DNA from: Austropuccinia psidii
Lineage: Eukaryota; Basidiomycota; Pucciniomycetes; Pucciniales; Sphaerophragmiaceae
Length of the DNA stretch: 64,000 nt
Reading direction: 5' to 3'
Assembly (NCBI GenBank): GCA_023105745.1
Contig: JALGQZ010000019.1
Span: 3,472,001 to 3,536,000, forward strand
The notes below the pieces were generated by a model, which was not told the DNA's origin, ran no database searches, and saw nothing but the letters and a program-made list of their open reading frames with translations. Position numbers and translations under genes: made by a program. This document shows, one piece after another, positions 43,901 to 56,059 of the stretch (positions are counted from its first letter, which is position 1; each line of letters starts with the position of its first letter).

Positions 43901-46637
43901 TTTCATGTCCCCTTATAGCGCCTAATTGTTCATTATCAGATGCAAATGCATTATTGTATGTATATAATACATCAATAAGTTCATTCCTCATCTTTGGTGA
44001 CAATGATGGATTAATTTGTGCTTCAACAAGTTGTTTAGACACAAATTCATCTTTGTAAGTATCTTTGACAGAAGATACTACAGATATCTGTTTTGGCATA
44101 TTGGAGAAAGCAAATTTTTGTCTTTTGTTATCTCCAATTGTGAAATATCTGTCCTTATGGTTATTTATATCAATACCATAAATATTTAAGTAATCATTTC
44201 CAAGAATGATGTGCTTAGATGTGCAATTATCCATTACTACAATCTCAGTCTTCATTCTTACACTTCCTGCTGGATGTGGGAATACAATATTAGTGTCCAA
44301 TATGCCCAAGGGGTACATATTGTTACTGGCACTACTGAATTGTACACCTTCCATTGGTAATAGATGGTTTTTCCATTCAGGAAGTATAATTTGGAGATAA
44401 TCTTTGCCAACACAAGTGCAAAATGCCCCTGTATCCAAATTTACTTTGGCTTCAATATCACTCATCAGAACTGATGTGATACAGGATGCTCCAGCAGTAT
44501 AACCCTTTCCTCTAGCAGGTTTTGTTTTACACATTCTGGCATCTTGGATATTGATCAGGTTGCAGCAATCCTCACTGTACTGTGGCAAGTGGGTATGGAC
44601 TTCTGTGACCTCAAAGAAAGCTGAAATGTTTTCAATGGGATAGTCCTCCACTGGTGTATCTTCAGAGACTGCAGAATCTTGATCAGACTCTTCTTTCTCC
44701 TCAGTACACTGAATTTCTTCAATGACTTGAACTTCATTGATTTTTGTCTTCTTAGGGCAAATGTTGGCTAAATGTGAAGTACTTCCACATTTATGACACT
44801 TCAAGACAGGTCTTTCTGGTCTTCTTTCTTCTCTAGGAATCTTTGAGACTATTTTGGACTCTATTGGGTTTTTAACCCAAGTTTTACCAATTCTTGTCCT
44901 GGTAATGATATCTTCCATAGCATTAATGTAGTCCTCTGTTGAACAGGGTTCCACACATCTGCTTTTGATAGCATGTTCCAGTTCTCCTCCACACTTTCTT
45001 AATATTTTCATATTAATCATAGTGTCAGACATATCTGGTTGTAAAGCAGATAATCTGTCTTTTTGTTTGAAGAACCAAGTAAGTGGTTTGTCTTTTTCTG
45101 AGTTAAAAATGGCACTTTCAAAAGCATTTTCCATTTTAAACCTCCAAGAATTATTAGCCCATTTGGTAATCACTTCAGATTTCCACCAAGACCAGTCATG
45201 TTTACCATGATCAATCCTCATTTTGTAATACCATTTCTTTGCAGTTCTGGTAAACAAACAGTGTAATTTCCCCACTATGATTTCATCAGGTATATTGAAG
45301 TCTTCTTGCAACATATCAATAGTCCTGATGAATTCAATATGGTTGTATTCTCCTTCACCAGAGAATGTTGGCCATTCTTCTATTTTGGGAATATCTCTTG
45401 CAGAGTAGGCATTTTCTCCTAATAATGGAGTCAAACTTTCTTTGACAGAAAGTTTTTCTTCAGTCAAGGGTGTAGAATGTCTTGGCATATGGGGTTCATA
45501 ATTCTTATGAATTTGCTCCACACTTGCAATTATATCATTCTTTAATTTCTGCCTCTCACTGTCACTTTTTGCTAAATGTATAGCAAATTGATTGGTGTTC
45601 TTAACTATTTGTAAGACATGGTCTTCAAGAGTTTTAAGTCTATCATTTACTTTAAAAATGGAAGGGTCCTCTGTGTCATTATTTTGACATTGGTTCTCAA
45701 TTCTTCCACAAGCATTGCTAATTGACTCAAGGGTGACATTTGTCAATTGATGCCAATCAGAATGTTGTTTGTCATTTTTCTTTAAATCATTGATGTCTAA
45801 TGTAATTTGCTTCAACTTTGACTCAAGTTTGCCAATTTCTACACTAATACTTCTATGTACATCATTTATTTGCGTGGAAAAGTCCTGTTCATCCTTTCCT
45901 GCTCCTTGGCTGTGAATTCCATAAGAGTTCTGGCCATATTGAAGACACTGTCCACGGCTGAAGGCTCCAATTTGGGGATCCTGTACCCTTGTGGGTAAGG
46001 TCTGTGCCAATTGGCTTTGCCTTTGCCCTTGCCTTGATGGTTCTTGGGACCTCTCTGTTTCTTTTGAGGTCCTTTGGGCTTGTCCTTGGATGCTTCTGGA
46101 GCTGGTTTGGAGCTGGTAGATGCCACTGGTGCCTCTGTCTCCAAAGCTGGAGTCATTTCCAACTCTTTCTTCTGGTCTATGGATAAAAGACTTTGGTTCT
46201 TCAACCAATTCTTTATCTTTTTGACCTTGTCTTTGCAAGACAGGGGGCTCCATCCTCCTAAGAGTTCTATGGTCTTCTCCTGACCCAGAAAGCTCTTGAT
46301 GTGTAAGTAAGAGTTCATGGCCCCCTGCCAAAGGCTTGGGCAGATTTCCCACTCCTCTTCCTTGGCTGCTCTGAACCAGTTTTTGTACTGGCATTGATAT
46401 ATTTCTATTGCTGCCACCTGAAAGTGGTTCAGCCCTGGAAATATTACCATAAATCAGTTCAGGCTCAGAATTCACGTCAAAATCTGTTGGTACAGACCTT
46501 GGGGAATGGGGGGCAACTCTGGTATCCTCCAAATGTGTCTTTCTTGTGGAAGACTTGGCACTTCTGGATTTGGTCTTGCCTCTTCCTTGTCCATCTGGTT
46601 GGACTGAATAGTTGCTTCCATTTCTGGTATGCACCAT
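40941..46637 (-). CDS. Element F Gag-Pol polyprotein, full length (chromovirus)
   Basis: 1898 codons without a stop. Order by residue: about 1-250 low-complexity N-terminus ([16 protein letters not shown]) overlapping ORF1; 260-400 coiled-coil-like; 415-570 capsid ([32 protein letters not shown]); CCHC knuckle [14 protein letters not shown] near 613; protease [11 protein letters not shown] near 733; RT with YIDD near 1082; RNase [14 protein letters not shown] near 1228; integrase H2C2 1462-1505; DDE residues near 1535 (MDWV), 1597 (SDRD), 1632 (LAERM); [13 protein letters not shown]; chromodomain 1845-1896. ATG context AAAATGG is strong. Oddity: Lys before SDRD, where relatives have Ile. It would supply particle proteins, protease, RT/RNase H and integrase. 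Confidence 0.96.
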   Translation of the reverse strand: MVHTRNGSNYSVQPDGQGRGKTKSRSAKSSTRKTHLEDTRVAPHSPRSVPTDFDVNSEPELIYGNISRAEPLSGGSNRNISMPVQKLVQSSQGRGVGNLPKPLAGGHELLLTHQELSGSGEDHRTLRRMEPPVLQRQGQKDKELVEEPKSFIHRPEERVGNDSSFGDRGTSGIYQLQTSSRSIQGQAQRTSKETERSQEPSRQGQRQSQLAQTLPTRVQDPQIGAFSRGQCLQYGQNSYGIHSQGAGKDEQDFSTQINDVHRSISVEIGKLESKLKQITLDINDLKKNDKQHSDWHQLTNVTLESISNACGRIENQCQNNDTEDPSIFKVNDRLKTLEDHVLQIVKNTNQFAIHLAKSDSERQKLKNDIIASVEQIHKNYEPHMPRHSTPLTEEKLSVKESLTPLLGENAYSARDIPKIEEWPTFSGEGEYNHIEFIRTIDMLQEDFNIPDEIIVGKLHCLFTRTAKKWYYKMRIDHGKHDWSWWKSEVITKWANNSWRFKMENAFESAIFNSEKDKPLTWFFKQKDRLSALQPDMSDTMINMKILRKCGGELEHAIKSRCVEPCSTEDYINAMEDIITRTRIGKTWVKNPIESKIVSKIPREERRPERPVLKCHKCGSTSHLANICPKKTKINEVQVIEEIQCTEEKEESDQDSAVSEDTPVEDYPIENISAFFEVTEVHTHLPQYSEDCCNLINIQDARMCKTKPARGKGYTAGASCITSVLMSDIEAKVNLDTGAFCTCVGKDYLQIILPEWKNHLLPMEGVQFSSASNNMYPLGILDTNIVFPHPAGSVRMKTEIVVMDNCTSKHIILGNDYLNIYGIDINNHKDRYFTIGDNKRQKFAFSNMPKQISVVSSVKDTYKDEFVSKQLVEAQINPSLSPKMRNELIDVLYTYNNAFASDNEQLGAIRGHEIDITLNIDRPYPPVLRRPAYPASPRAREALEKHIQELIQLGVLRKVGHNEEVEVTTPVIIAWHNDKSRIVGDFRALNTYTVPDRYPIPRIQETLTQLSKAKYITSMDALKGFHQNVLMPKARKLLRIITHCGIFEYLRMPFGIKNAPSHYQRMMNTIFPTELSEGWLIIYIDDIIICSDSWSLHLERLARVLHKVAEVNMKISLKKCNFGFEELKALGHVVSGLSLGIDKNKVAAVLLKPIPQNKKEMMSFLGFASYYRQHLKDFAILAKSLYRICDQQTVFEMTQERIKAYEKIKKALTEAPLLLMPDWNIPFKLYIDACGDGLGAALHQVQIIDDKPTEGPVCYISRQIKPTEARYGASQMECLCLVWALDKLHYYLDGSVFEVITDCNAVKSLLNMKTPNRHMLRWQIAIQEYRGNMTIVHKAGNIHKNADGLSRWALANTPDNPAYVPLEAEPQIPIEGINITDIGTEFFEEVRESYKQDKNCHILTSLLDKDCKDTSLVNALDEVWKNSYSEGRFHLFDGIIYHRTKHSCVMTLCSRLLINTILHECHDSIYSGHLSEDRTLEKVKNCAWWPSWRKETIEYCHTCDRCQKANRSTGKKFGLMIHIQEPKSPWEVVHMDWVTALPPSGDKSYNACLVIVDRYSKTPIFLPCHKDDTAMDTALLLWSRVISHTGLFKNIKSDRDPKFTSALWTNLHRLFGTKLSFSTAYHPQTDGLAERMIQTLEDMIRRFCAYGLEFKDSDGFTHDWCTLIPALELAYKTSVHSSTGQTPAMLEKGWNPRLPEDTLRKDLIDIHPTASSFKLMLDKVKHHAKQSMDDAFDYAKQKWDKSHKVPEFKVGDLVLVSTLNFNNIKGPKKLKDSYVGPFVIVALHGTNAVQVELSGELENKHPTFPVSLIKPYQPADKELFPLRNPTPLTVPPVEQNEDRKIKRVIKERRLRGKNQREYLVRYRNPVHEDEWMAESEIPDSDKLLRRFRHERRPQA
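45866..46450 (-). CDS. Element F ORF1 second part (overlaps gag-pol)
   Basis: About 190 codons in another frame over the gag N-terminus: [114 protein letters not shown], stop. E and B carry the same segments in the same place. The frame is that of the spliced first exon, but two TGA codons near 46455-46475 intervene, so a further intron (acceptor CACTTTCAG) is needed. Codes for a basic, Pro/Lys-rich protein of unknown role, or a Gag N-terminus reached by splicing. Confidence 0.55.
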   Translation of the reverse strand: MVIFPGLNHFQVAAIEIYQCQYKNWFRAAKEEEWEICPSLWQGAMNSYLHIKSFLGQEKTIELLGGWSPLSCKDKVKKIKNWLKNQSLLSIDQKKELEMTPALETEAPVASTSSKPAPEASKDKPKGPQKKQRGPKNHQGKGKGKANWHRPYPQGYRIPKLEPSAVDSVFNMARTLMEFTAKEQERMNRTFPRK

Positions 46638-46686
46638 TTTTACGTCAATTTAAGGATAAAGAGTAAAAATAAAGATAAAAACACAC
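46624..46686 (-). other. Intron 2 of element F, containing the gag-pol ATG
   Basis: Donor AAAAG|GTGTGT at 46686 and acceptor CATACCAG at 46624, 63 bp, phase 1 as in B and D. With the intron retained, ORF1 stops at TAA and gag-pol ATG 46637 follows two bases later (TAAAAATGG). The donor is not the commonest form. Confidence 0.5.
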
Positions 46687-46845
46687 CTTTTGGTGGTAAT
46701 TTATTCCTTTCAGAATTAAATAAGGTGCCTCTTTTAGCAATTTGCACCTCAATACTGTCTTCAGATTCTGCTTCTGAAGATTCAGGACTATTGATGTATC
46801 TTTTACTGAGTCTGTTACCAGCTGCACAGTATTTGATTAAAGACA
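46687..46845 (-). CDS. Element F ORF1 first coding exon
   Basis: Reads SLIKYCAAGNRLSKRYINSP and SSEAESEDSIEVQIAKRGT. It follows acceptor TTTTTTTTAAG|TG; a leader donor TTTGA|GTTACT at 47007 would create ATG from A47008 and TG, as in C and D (intron 46846-47007, 162 bp). About 53 codons before intron 2. No family recognised. Confidence 0.45.
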
Positions 46846-47213
46846 CTTAAAAAAAATATGATAAAAGAAATTATTTTTGTGTTTTAAGATATTTTTTTTA
46901 AAAGATTTTTTATAAATTTTATTATTTTTGAATATTAAAAAAATTATTCTTTTTAAAGAAAAAAAATTAAAATTTAAGATTTTGAATGAAAATTAATTCA
47001 GAGTAACTCAAAGAATAATTTTATAAGTTTTTGGATGTGAAAAAGCCACGTGTAAAACAGTATAAAATTAAACCAAATTCCTCAATGAAAAAGATTTCCA
47101 AAACAATTTCAAAAATAAGAATTATTTTGACTTTAAAATGAAAGAAAAAAATATTCAATTAATATATTTTAGAGCTTAAAAATATATTAATTCAGGGTAC
47201 AAGGTTCAAAAAA
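46846..47213 (-). other. Element F untranslated leader
   Basis: AT-rich leader with candidate intron 1 (46846-47007) and a block near 47090 shared with E (ATTGAGGAATTTGG). No other coding signal. Confidence 0.5.
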
Positions 47214-47229
47214 CACGGCCAGGCCCCCA
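47214..47229 (-). other. Primer-binding site of element F
   Basis: The minus strand reads TGGGGGCCTGGCCGTG, two bases after the LTR end, identical to D over 16 bases although the LTRs are unrelated in length and sequence. Confidence 0.8.
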
Positions 47230-47231
47230 AA

Positions 47232-49152
47232 TGTAAGATGTGACTATGAAACTGGTGATAATATTACTATTAATCAACAGTACTATGTCTGTTCTTATGA
47301 AATATAATAATAAAATATTATTATAACCACAATTAAATAATTAAAAATTATTTCTTTCACGTGTTAAGCACTACTAGTGATTTTAACAGTGAGCAAGTAA
47401 TTGTCTACAAGAATCAATTACAAGAAGAATTTAATAATAAAAACTTCTTTATTAAAATAATAAAATTATTTTAATATATAATTATCTTTTGCAAGAATAA
47501 TTATAAAGATAATTCTTGAAGAAAACTATTACTAGAGAAAAACTTTAAGAATTAAGAATAAATGACTCACTAATACTCCAAAGAACTTATTGATAGGTAA
47601 GAGTAGAGAAATTTGACGTGGAATTGTGGATTTTAAGGGATCAAAAGGATTTATAACAGTATTACAACAAAATATAGTTGGATTCTATTATTTCACGTCT
47701 TTCTGGATGATTTTGAAAGATTTAAAACACTTAAGAATAGCTTTAACTAATACTTACTTGTTGGTAATAATGATTTAATAAATTGATAAGATGATTATTG
47801 GAAAAAACAGCAAGAAGAGGCTTCTTTTAAGTCAACAACAGCTCACAGAGGCGTACCATGGAGCAAACTGAAAAGCCAGTGAGTGAGAAAACAATAAACC
47901 CTTTTGGATTAATGATTGCATCATCTGTTGTCACATAAGATTATCATAATTACTTAATTGATGCTTTTACGTGACTACCAACCCCAATATGGTTAAGAAT
48001 AAAAGGAGTAACATCTGTAAATCTTCTTTTATTCTAAAATAATCATTGATTTCTCAAAGTTATCAATGTTATTGCCAATTTCATCACAGGTTGTAATTAC
48101 TGTGAATTTTTGAAGATTCAGTGTTTCACGTAGAATGGTCAAAAATGGACTGTAAGTAGAACTTTTAATTTTACTAGTAAAACCATAATTCTTTTTGGTT
48201 GTACCATAGATAATACAGTTCTTCATTGGTCCTGAAAGTTTCAGAAAGATTCATTAAGAATTGTATTTTTAATGAATTTTTGAAGTTTTTACCTCATTTC
48301 TACGTAGAATTGCAAATAGCAGTATTTTGCTGGTTGCTATGAGGTAAATCAATGAATATGGATCCCAAAAGGGTTTAATTACTCTTTTAGGGTCTAGTCA
48401 TGGAAAGTCATCAAGAATTGACGTGGTTACAGGAGTCTAAGTAGCTTATTACCTCCTTGGCACGTCAAAATAGCAGGTTATTTGCTATTTTTCTTATGAT
48501 TACAGTAGGTGTAACTTGGTAACCAAGTTCCCAAAGAGTTTTAGTTTACCAATTGGGCCAAGATGAGCCATGGATCCATGCTCTGGAGCTATCCACGCCT
48601 CTGAGGCCTCAGAAGTTGGGTACCCTGGCTCTCTTTGATGTCTTTTGTCCCCCTTGCCTAATTTTTACGTCAAAATAGTAATTTAAGCTTAAAGTGAGAT
48701 ATCCACTATGGGTGTACCAAAAGTCCATGTAAGAATACCATGATATTAAGTGCTCAAAACATGCATAACACTATTCTTAGTGTATATGTAACATGGGATT
48801 TCTCACTTTCCCATTATTTTGGCTAAAAATCAAGAAAAACAAAACTTTTCACGGATCTTTTATGTGGTATTAATGATGTGGTATTGAAGTATTTTCCATT
48901 TTACCACCTCAAATACTTAAATTGAGCTTATTCACTCTATGGAGCTACCCTAGGTGAATTTCTGTGTAGAATCCAAATCTGGTCTTAAATCCATGGATTT
49001 ACTTACTCAATAAAAAGTTATTCATCTTTTCTGAAATTGAAAATGATGAATTTTGGATATATGCATGACTTATGAGTTTTGCATAATTCAAAATTTCTTT
49101 TTAAGATAATTGTGGCCTATTTGGGTATGTAAAATATACCTCAAGGCTCACA
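47232..49152 (-). repeat. 5' LTR of element F
   Basis: 1921 bp, nearly identical to 38880-40800. It serves as the promoter copy. The 65-codon frame recurs at 48029-48226. Confidence 0.97.
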
Positions 49153-51113
49153 CAATAAGTAAAAATTACTAATATTTTACTTATTGTACTATGACTGTCC
49201 TTATAAATGAAATAAATAAGATAAAAATAATTATAATACTAAATAATTATTATAGTTATGGCATGAAATAATCATATTAATAAATAAATATAGAAATATA
49301 GTTTATATTATAAAAAAATATTATAATAAATAAATATATTAATATAAGATAATTCATATATTGAAAAGCCCTTTATTATTGTTACGAACAAATAATAAAG
49401 GTGTAAAAAATTGTTTTTTAGTAATAAAAAACAATTAATAACAATAATATTACTAATATTAAGTTTATAAATTAATATAAATACTGTTTATATCAATTAT
49501 AGAATTATTAAAGTAATAATAGAGAAAAATTATTATGATAAGAGAAATAACCTACTTTTAATGCTTAATATAATAATTTTGAGTAATCTTACGCCTAAAA
49601 ATGGAAATACAACTTATTTAAATGGTAATTACAATAAAATTTAAGAGAAATTACAATTTTTCTTGATTTTACGTGGAATAGAGGTTTTTAAGAAAAATTT
49701 AAACAAAGCTATTATATAATTGCAATAATCATGTCTGAGATGATGATTATAATAGGATTACCTTTGGTCTTTAATAATATAAAAGTTTTATATATAAAGA
49801 ATAAAGAAATTACCTTTTTATTTAATGATTTAATGTTTTGTAAGCGTCTGAGGGGAAAACAGAGTAAAAAGAGCTCTATTTATAGTAAATACCTCCCTCC
49901 TAGAGTCCAACAGGCTTCTAGTAGACGTGTAATGATTCTTTCTACTAGAATTGATCAATATTTTGAGGTTTGGGGATGATTACATCATGATCAAACCATC
50001 TTACTTCATAATTACGCCATTATTTAGAGTTATCACTATAACTCTAAGTTTAATGACATCATAGACTTGGAAGAAGCCTAAACTTCGTGGATTTTATTAG
50101 TTTTAGTCATATTCTGATAGTATTCACCAGTTTTATCACTTATATGACTTTTAAACCTAAAATAAAATTACAGTGAGTGATCTTAAATGATCAAATTTAA
50201 GCTTAAACTTTGATCATTAATAACTTTCAAGTTATACACGCTACAGCTATTCTGAGAGTGGATTCTGATAGCTTGGAATGTTGTCCTCAAACTTTAAAGA
50301 GAATTTCATTACACCATCAAAATTGTATTTTTGATGATTTATCTTGTAACTCCTCTTTTCTGTTGAAATTTAAGATTTTAAACTTCAAACCATGATTTCA
50401 AGGGGTTATACATTGATTATTGTAACAAATAATACATCCTTCTTCACGAATTAAATAGTAGAATCACACTGTCTACTTTTTTTAAGTTTGGACCACTTTC
50501 ACAACAAAGTGGTCAACAGCTCTATTGATTTTAATCAATAATCCCTTACAGGTTTTAACCTTGTTTATAACTTGTGAAATAAAGTTCATTTCTGTATTCC
50601 TATAGTAGTTACGTGGTGACTTTCTTTTTGGTTAATCACTCTATCATGTATATTTCAAAAGATATTAGCTAAAATCCTTGAATATATGCATTGACCAAAA
50701 AAGTGCATATATTCAGCTTAAGCCCTTAAGTATTGACTTTGGAGATTAGCTTCTTAATTGTTTTATGTGTGGAATTGTATGTAGAATCCAATGGTACCAT
50801 TTATTTTACATGCTGTTTCATTTCTATTTGAAATAATTAAGGATTTATGTTTTTTATAAGGTATTATTACTTATAACTCATTAAATATTGACTTTACAGT
50901 TATGCCATAAAAATGCTATATGTGTATTTTACCATGGGGAATCCAATGGTATAATTTATTCCACATATTTATTCATTGGGTTTTAAGTTGAACCAAGTTT
51001 TATGCCTATTTATGGCATTTTTGTAGTTTTAAGGCAATTATTCTTAATGTATAATTATTTTAAATATTTCCTGTTACCTTTTTGGGTATGTGGTCATCTC
51101 TCAAAGGTTCACA
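49153..51113 (-). repeat. 5' LTR of element E, main part
   Basis: Begins with the CAATA duplication of F and continues AGTAAAAATTACTAAT, as at 873 in the 3' LTR, ending AAAGGTTCACA. With 38855-38879 it restores 1981 bp. TATAAATAG on the minus strand at 49876-49884. Confidence 0.95.
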
Positions 51114-52329
51114 AAAGTTTTTTCTGAGAATTAACCTTAATTTCCACCTCCCGCCTGAAATACAGAGGAAGAGGCTGAACCCCAGCAAATGGGTATCCAA
51201 ATCAGAGCTCTAAGTCAGGAATTTCCAATGGTACTAGCCAAGCTGAGCTAGCACCAAAAATACAGAAGGTATGACTAAAATAAGTTCAAATAAGGGTGAA
51301 AAAAATCTTCACCTCACATCTAACTTCTAAAGTTTTAGTGCGGGATACTTAAAGTGGGGTCTTTTTGGAAAGAGAAAATCAGGGCTATCTGATGGTGCAA
51401 TCCATTTTTCCATATACCATCTAGAAAAAAAGCTATGGGACAACATGTTCCATACAGATGTTGAGGATATCATATATCTGAATAACAAAAATTGCACATG
51501 GCATCACTTTGCCATATTTGATTGTACCCATATTAAATGGGGCACAATTGTGTAGATATCATCCAGGTATACAAGATGAACCAACCTTGAGCCCAATATC
51601 TCAAACCTGACAGAGGTATATCAGTTTTGAACTTAAAATCCCACAATTGGGTCAATACACGTTTTCTGTGGGATACCATCCCATAACTCTGATTATGAGG
51701 TTTCAAACAGATGAATAAGCATGTTTATCCTTGAATACCTCATAGTTCTTTCAATACTGGGGACCCATCCAGGTTCTGTACATTATTCTACATGTCATAC
51801 ACATTAGAAGAGGGATGTGTTGTCCCCAGATGAAGATTTTCACCCTGTATTGGGGAAACCTTCCCAGATGTGGTTTCGAAACCACATCTGCACCCACTAC
51901 AGAGTATATAGGCCTAGTGAAAACCACAAGCCAGTACTCTGCATTGAAGAAATCTTCACTTCCGCTACAAGGATGGTCTAGAGGGCCATTCCACCCCTTT
52001 TAACAATAAAAGGAGGCCTTTTCTCTTCCAGAAAAGAAATCACCAACTTGTCCTTGAATTCCTATGTAGTATGACTGTCAAAAACAGTCATACACTTGGG
52101 AAATAAGTCAGGTATACTTTAAACTTAATTATTGTAGCCTTTATTATAATACCTAAACTGATAAAACTGCACCTGGGGCCATCAGTAGTGCTCACCACCA
52201 CCATTCCACTAATAGTAGAGCCCTTATACTTTATTTAAAACCCTTTTTTTATCATTATTATGTATTTCAAGGTCATAGTTTAGGCTGTAAATACTTTTAT
52301 TATGACCTCTTCATAGACTCAGCCTGATG
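51114..52329 (+). repeat. Solo LTR Y, right part
   Basis: From AAAGTTTTTTCTGAG, the continuation of 849, to GACTCAGCCTGATG. It includes the GATGTGGTTTCGAAACCACATC inverted region typical of C/D LTRs, in diverged form. Substitutions relative to D are numerous, so it is older. Confidence 0.88.
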
Positions 52330-53207
52330 CCAGTTCCATACAGGTCTAGAGAAAAATACATATCTGGATAATAAAAATTGAGCATGGTATAACTTTGCCA
52401 TATTTATTGATACCCATACCAAATGAGGTAAAATTGTGTATATCTCATCAAGGGCGACTCAATAAACCAATTTTGAGCTCAATATCTCAAGAACAGACAA
52501 AGGTATGGCAGCTTTAAGGTTAGAATCTCACAGTTTGGCCAATACACCTTTATTGTGAAATACTTTCCAATATGTTTGATTATGAGGTCTCAAATAGACA
52601 AATTAGCTTATGTATACTTTGAATCCCCATAGTTCATTCAGCACTGGGGTTCCATACAGGTTATGTACAGCATTCCAGGCGTCAGGAGAGGGCTATGTGG
52701 TACCCAGATGAAACCTTTCACTGTGTATTGGTGAAAGCTGCCCAGATGTGGTTTTGCAAACACATCTGAGCCTAATACAGAGTATACAGGATGTGAAAAA
52801 ACCACAATCCAGTCCTTGGAAGTAAGAATTCTTCACTTCCTTGAAATGAAATGGTCTAGAGGACTTTTTCACCCAAATTCAGGATGAAAAGGGACCTTTC
52901 TCTTCCCAAAAGAGAAACCCCCATCCTGCTCTGGAATTGCTACATAGTACAACTGTTAAAAACAGTTATACTCTTGGAAAATAATCAGGTATACTTATAA
53001 TTCAAAGTATTGTAGTCTTTATCATGATAACCCAATTGGTAAAGCTGCACACAGGGTTTTCAATAGCACTCACCACCACTATTTTTCTATAAAAAATCTT
53101 TTAATAGTATTTTTTTAAAATCTCTCTTATTATAATACACCATGTCATAGCCATAGTTTAATTTGTAACTAGTCATATCACAACCTCTTCATAGACTCAT
53201 CCTGACA
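52330..53207 (+). repeat. Solo LTR X, right part
   Basis: Picks up mid-LTR (TCCATACAGGTCTAG) where 645 left off and ends GACTCATCCTGACA. Followed by the AGATT copy of the target site in the G1 integrase. Confidence 0.88.
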
Positions 53208-54294
53208 AGATTACTGGAACTATAGGATGGTTATTACTAAGTTCCTCAGATGATTCCACTTCAACAGAACTTTCTCCATGGAGGGCCATATTAAGAAACA
53301 TTCCTGCAAAGGAATATTTCAGCTTTTTACATCTTTTGAGGTTGTTGAAGTTAGTGGTAGATACAAGTACCAAATCTCCTACCTTGAATTCTGAAGTGGC
53401 ATGGGACCTATCCCATTTGTCTTTGGAATATGCAAATGAGTCCTCCATGCACCTCACTTCATGATTTCTAGTTTTGTCTAGCATTCCTTTGAAGCTTGTA
53501 GCTGTAGGATGTATTTCAACCACATCTTTCCTCAAGGAATCTTGAGGTAATGTGGGATTCCATCCTTTTTCTAGAATAGCAGGAGTTTTATTGGTACTGG
53601 CATGAATGGATGTCCTATATGCCAATTCCAGTGCTGGTAAAATAGTACACCAATCATGGTTAAGTCCATCACAATCTTTACATTAAAGGCCATATGCACA
53701 AAATCATCTTACCATGTCTTTCAAAGCTTGGATCATTCATTCAGCTAGACCATCAGTTTGTGGGTGGTAAGCTGTAGAGAAGGATAACTTTGTTCCAAAT
53801 AATTGGTCAAGGTTTTTCCAGAGGGCTGAGGTGAATTCGGGATCCCTGTCACTAATGATGTTTGTTAATATGCCATTCCATGATATTACTCTATTCCATA
53901 GCAGAAGAGCTGTATCAATAGCTGTATCATCTTTGTCACATTGCAGAAAGATTGGAGTCTTACTGAACCTGTAAACAATAACTAGGAATGCATTATAGCT
54001 TTTATCACCGCCTGGTGGTAGACCAGTTACACAATCCATATAGACAAATTCCAAAGGTCTGGTGGGTTCTTGGATTTTTATCATATTTCCAGGTCTTTTT
54101 CCAGTGGATTTATTTGCCTTTTTACATCTGTCACAGGTTTTGAAATACTCTGAAACATATTTTTGCCACATTGGCCAGCATATACAGGTCCTTACTTTTT
54201 CCCTTGTTCTGTCCTGAGATAGGTGTGCTGAGAAGGGGCTGTTTGGGCATTCTTCCAGTACAATATTGATTAAAGATCTGTGTGCAACTGTCAT
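53208..54294 (-). pseudogene. G1 integrase (core and C-terminus)
   Basis: Two main blocks: 53737-54294 with finger residues (PFSAHLSQDR ... CDRCKKANKSTG), YMDCVTGLPPGGD with the first Asp, ISDRDPEF and HPQTDGLAE ending in a stop; and 53208-53625 with [30 protein letters not shown] and a decayed tail. Same family as B. It supplies the residues missing from the B integrase deletion. Many substitutions; non-functional. Confidence 0.9.
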
Positions 54295-55048
54295 TACACA
54301 TGTGTGTTTAGTCCTATGGTAAATTATGCCATCCAGTCAATGAAATATTCCTTCACCATATGATTTCTTCCATATTTCATCTAAGGCATGTATCAAGGTG
54401 TTATTGTTAGATTATTTAGTAGTTAATTGGCATAGGATGCTACAATTCTTATACTGAGTATAACTGTTCCTTACCTCCTCAACAAAAGTGATGTCCAGGT
54501 CTGTCACACTGATTCCTCCTATTGGGATATGTGGCAAAGCTTCTTCTGGTACATGAGCAGGGTATCAATATTATTTGGTAATTGCCATCTGCTTAGTCCA
54601 TCTGAATTTTTGTGAATATTCCAATCTTTGTGAACAATGGTCATATTACCCCTATACTCTTGTACGTTTATTTTCCATCTAAGCATATTTCTGTTGGGTG
54701 TTTTCATGTTTAGTAGTGATATAACAGCAGTAGAATCTGTTATAAATTCAGAAACAAATCTTTCCGTAAAGTAATTAAGTTTGTCTAAGGCCCAGACAAG
54801 GCATAAGAATTCCATTTGACTTGCCCTATATCTGGCTTCAGTTGGTTTGATCTTCCTAGATATGAAACATATGGGTCCTTATACAGGCTTTTAATTCATA
54901 ATCTGGACTTCATGGAGTGCATCACCTAGTCCATCCCCTCACACATCAATATAAATCTCAAAGGGCATCTTAAAATCTGGCATCATCAATATGAGTGAAG
55001 CAGTGGTCAAGGCTTGTCTCAAATATTCAGCCTTTGACTCTGTCAAAA
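54295..55048 (-). pseudogene. G1 RNase H and linker
   Basis: The frame at 54519-54815 reads [33 protein letters not shown] and [13 protein letters not shown]. Flanking sequence has several stops and small indels (for example near 54565 and 54890). Alignable to B 19300-19900. Confidence 0.85.
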
Positions 55049-56059
55049 GTCATCTCAAATACTGTTTCTTTGTCACAAAATTATCAAGAGGTCTTGATGT
55101 GGTTGCAAAGTCTCTCATCTGCTGCCTGTAGTATCCTGCAAATCCCAGAAATGAAAAAATCTCCTTTTTGTTCTGGGGAATAGGTTTCAGTAGTACTGCT
55201 GCAACCTTGTTTTTGTAAATTCCAAGGGATAGACCAGCTCCTAAATTTCCTACAGATTTGAGTTCTGAAAATAAAAAGTGGAATTTCTTTAAAGAAATTT
55301 CCACGTTCACAGAATGAATTTTTTAAAAACTCTGGATTAGCTGTATATATGATCCTCCCAAGTCTTGGAATAGATAACAATTTCATAAATGTAAGTGTTT
55401 AACCATCCTTCTGAAGGTTCTTCAGAGAAGATTTCATTCATCATCCTTTGGAACTGTGAAGGTGCTTTCTTGATACCAAAATGAATCCTTAAATTTTCAT
55501 CCACCCTAAAATGAACAATAATTATTAAATATTTTCTAGCTCTTGGTGTCACCACATTGTGATGGAATTCGTTAATGCCATTCATAGTGCTTATTTACAC
55601 TTCTTTGAGAAATTTTAGTGAGGGAAATTTGGATTTTTGGTATGGGATACCTGTCTTGAACAGTGTAAGTGTTTAGCGCTCTAAAGTCCCCAACCATTCT
55701 GGTTTTTACTTTATTCCATGCCATTAATACTTGTGTAGTTATTTCTACTTCCTCACTGTGGCAAACCTCTCTTATTATATTAAGGTCCAGAAGCTCTTTA
55801 ATATGGAGCTCCAGGGCTCTCTTGAATTTGGGCGTTCTGGATATGGAGGCCTTCTCAAAAGTGGTGGATAAGGTCTCTCAATATTCAAAATAATATCCAA
55901 TTCGTGCCCAAACATTGCTCCCAAAGGCTCTTTATCTGATTCAAAAGCTTCTTTGTGGTCATACAGAAGGGTAGACAGTTCTTTTTCCTGTTTATCAGTA
56001 AGATGAAGGCTTAATTCAGCTTCATTTAACTGTTCAGACTTGAATTTCTCCACCTCCAA
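55049..56059 (-). pseudogene. G1 reverse transcriptase
   Basis: Pieces in several frames: DKEPLGAMFGHELDIILNIE and RPYPPLLRRPPYP (55775-56059), RMMNEIF with a degenerate box TYIYEI instead of YIDD (55337-55585), and [34 protein letters not shown] (55050-55310). The catalytic Asp pair is lost. Confidence 0.86.

Larger units (their letters stand above)
38880..49152 (-). mobile_element. Intact Ty3/gypsy element F (minus strand)
   Basis: LTRs of 1921 bp each, PBS, PPT, perfect CAATA duplication (38875-38879, 49153-49157) and one unbroken gag-pol of 1898 codons; 10.27 kb in all. By eye the LTRs differ at about seven positions, the least of any pair here, so this is the youngest element in the window and the only candidate for current activity. 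Confidence 0.97.
850..51113 (-). mobile_element. Ty3/gypsy element E (minus strand) carrying three nested insertions
   Basis: Bounded by two related 1981-bp LTRs (850-2830; 38855-38879 joined to 49158-51113) and by target duplications AAAGC (845-849) and AAAGT (51114-51118). Interior order on the minus strand is PBS, leader, ORF1/gag, protease, RT, RNase H, integrase, PPT. Removing insertions B, C and F with one copy of each target duplication leaves about 10.56 kb, the same size as the other elements here. LTRs differ by several percent by eye and every gene carries lesions, so it is old and inactive. Confidence 0.93.
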
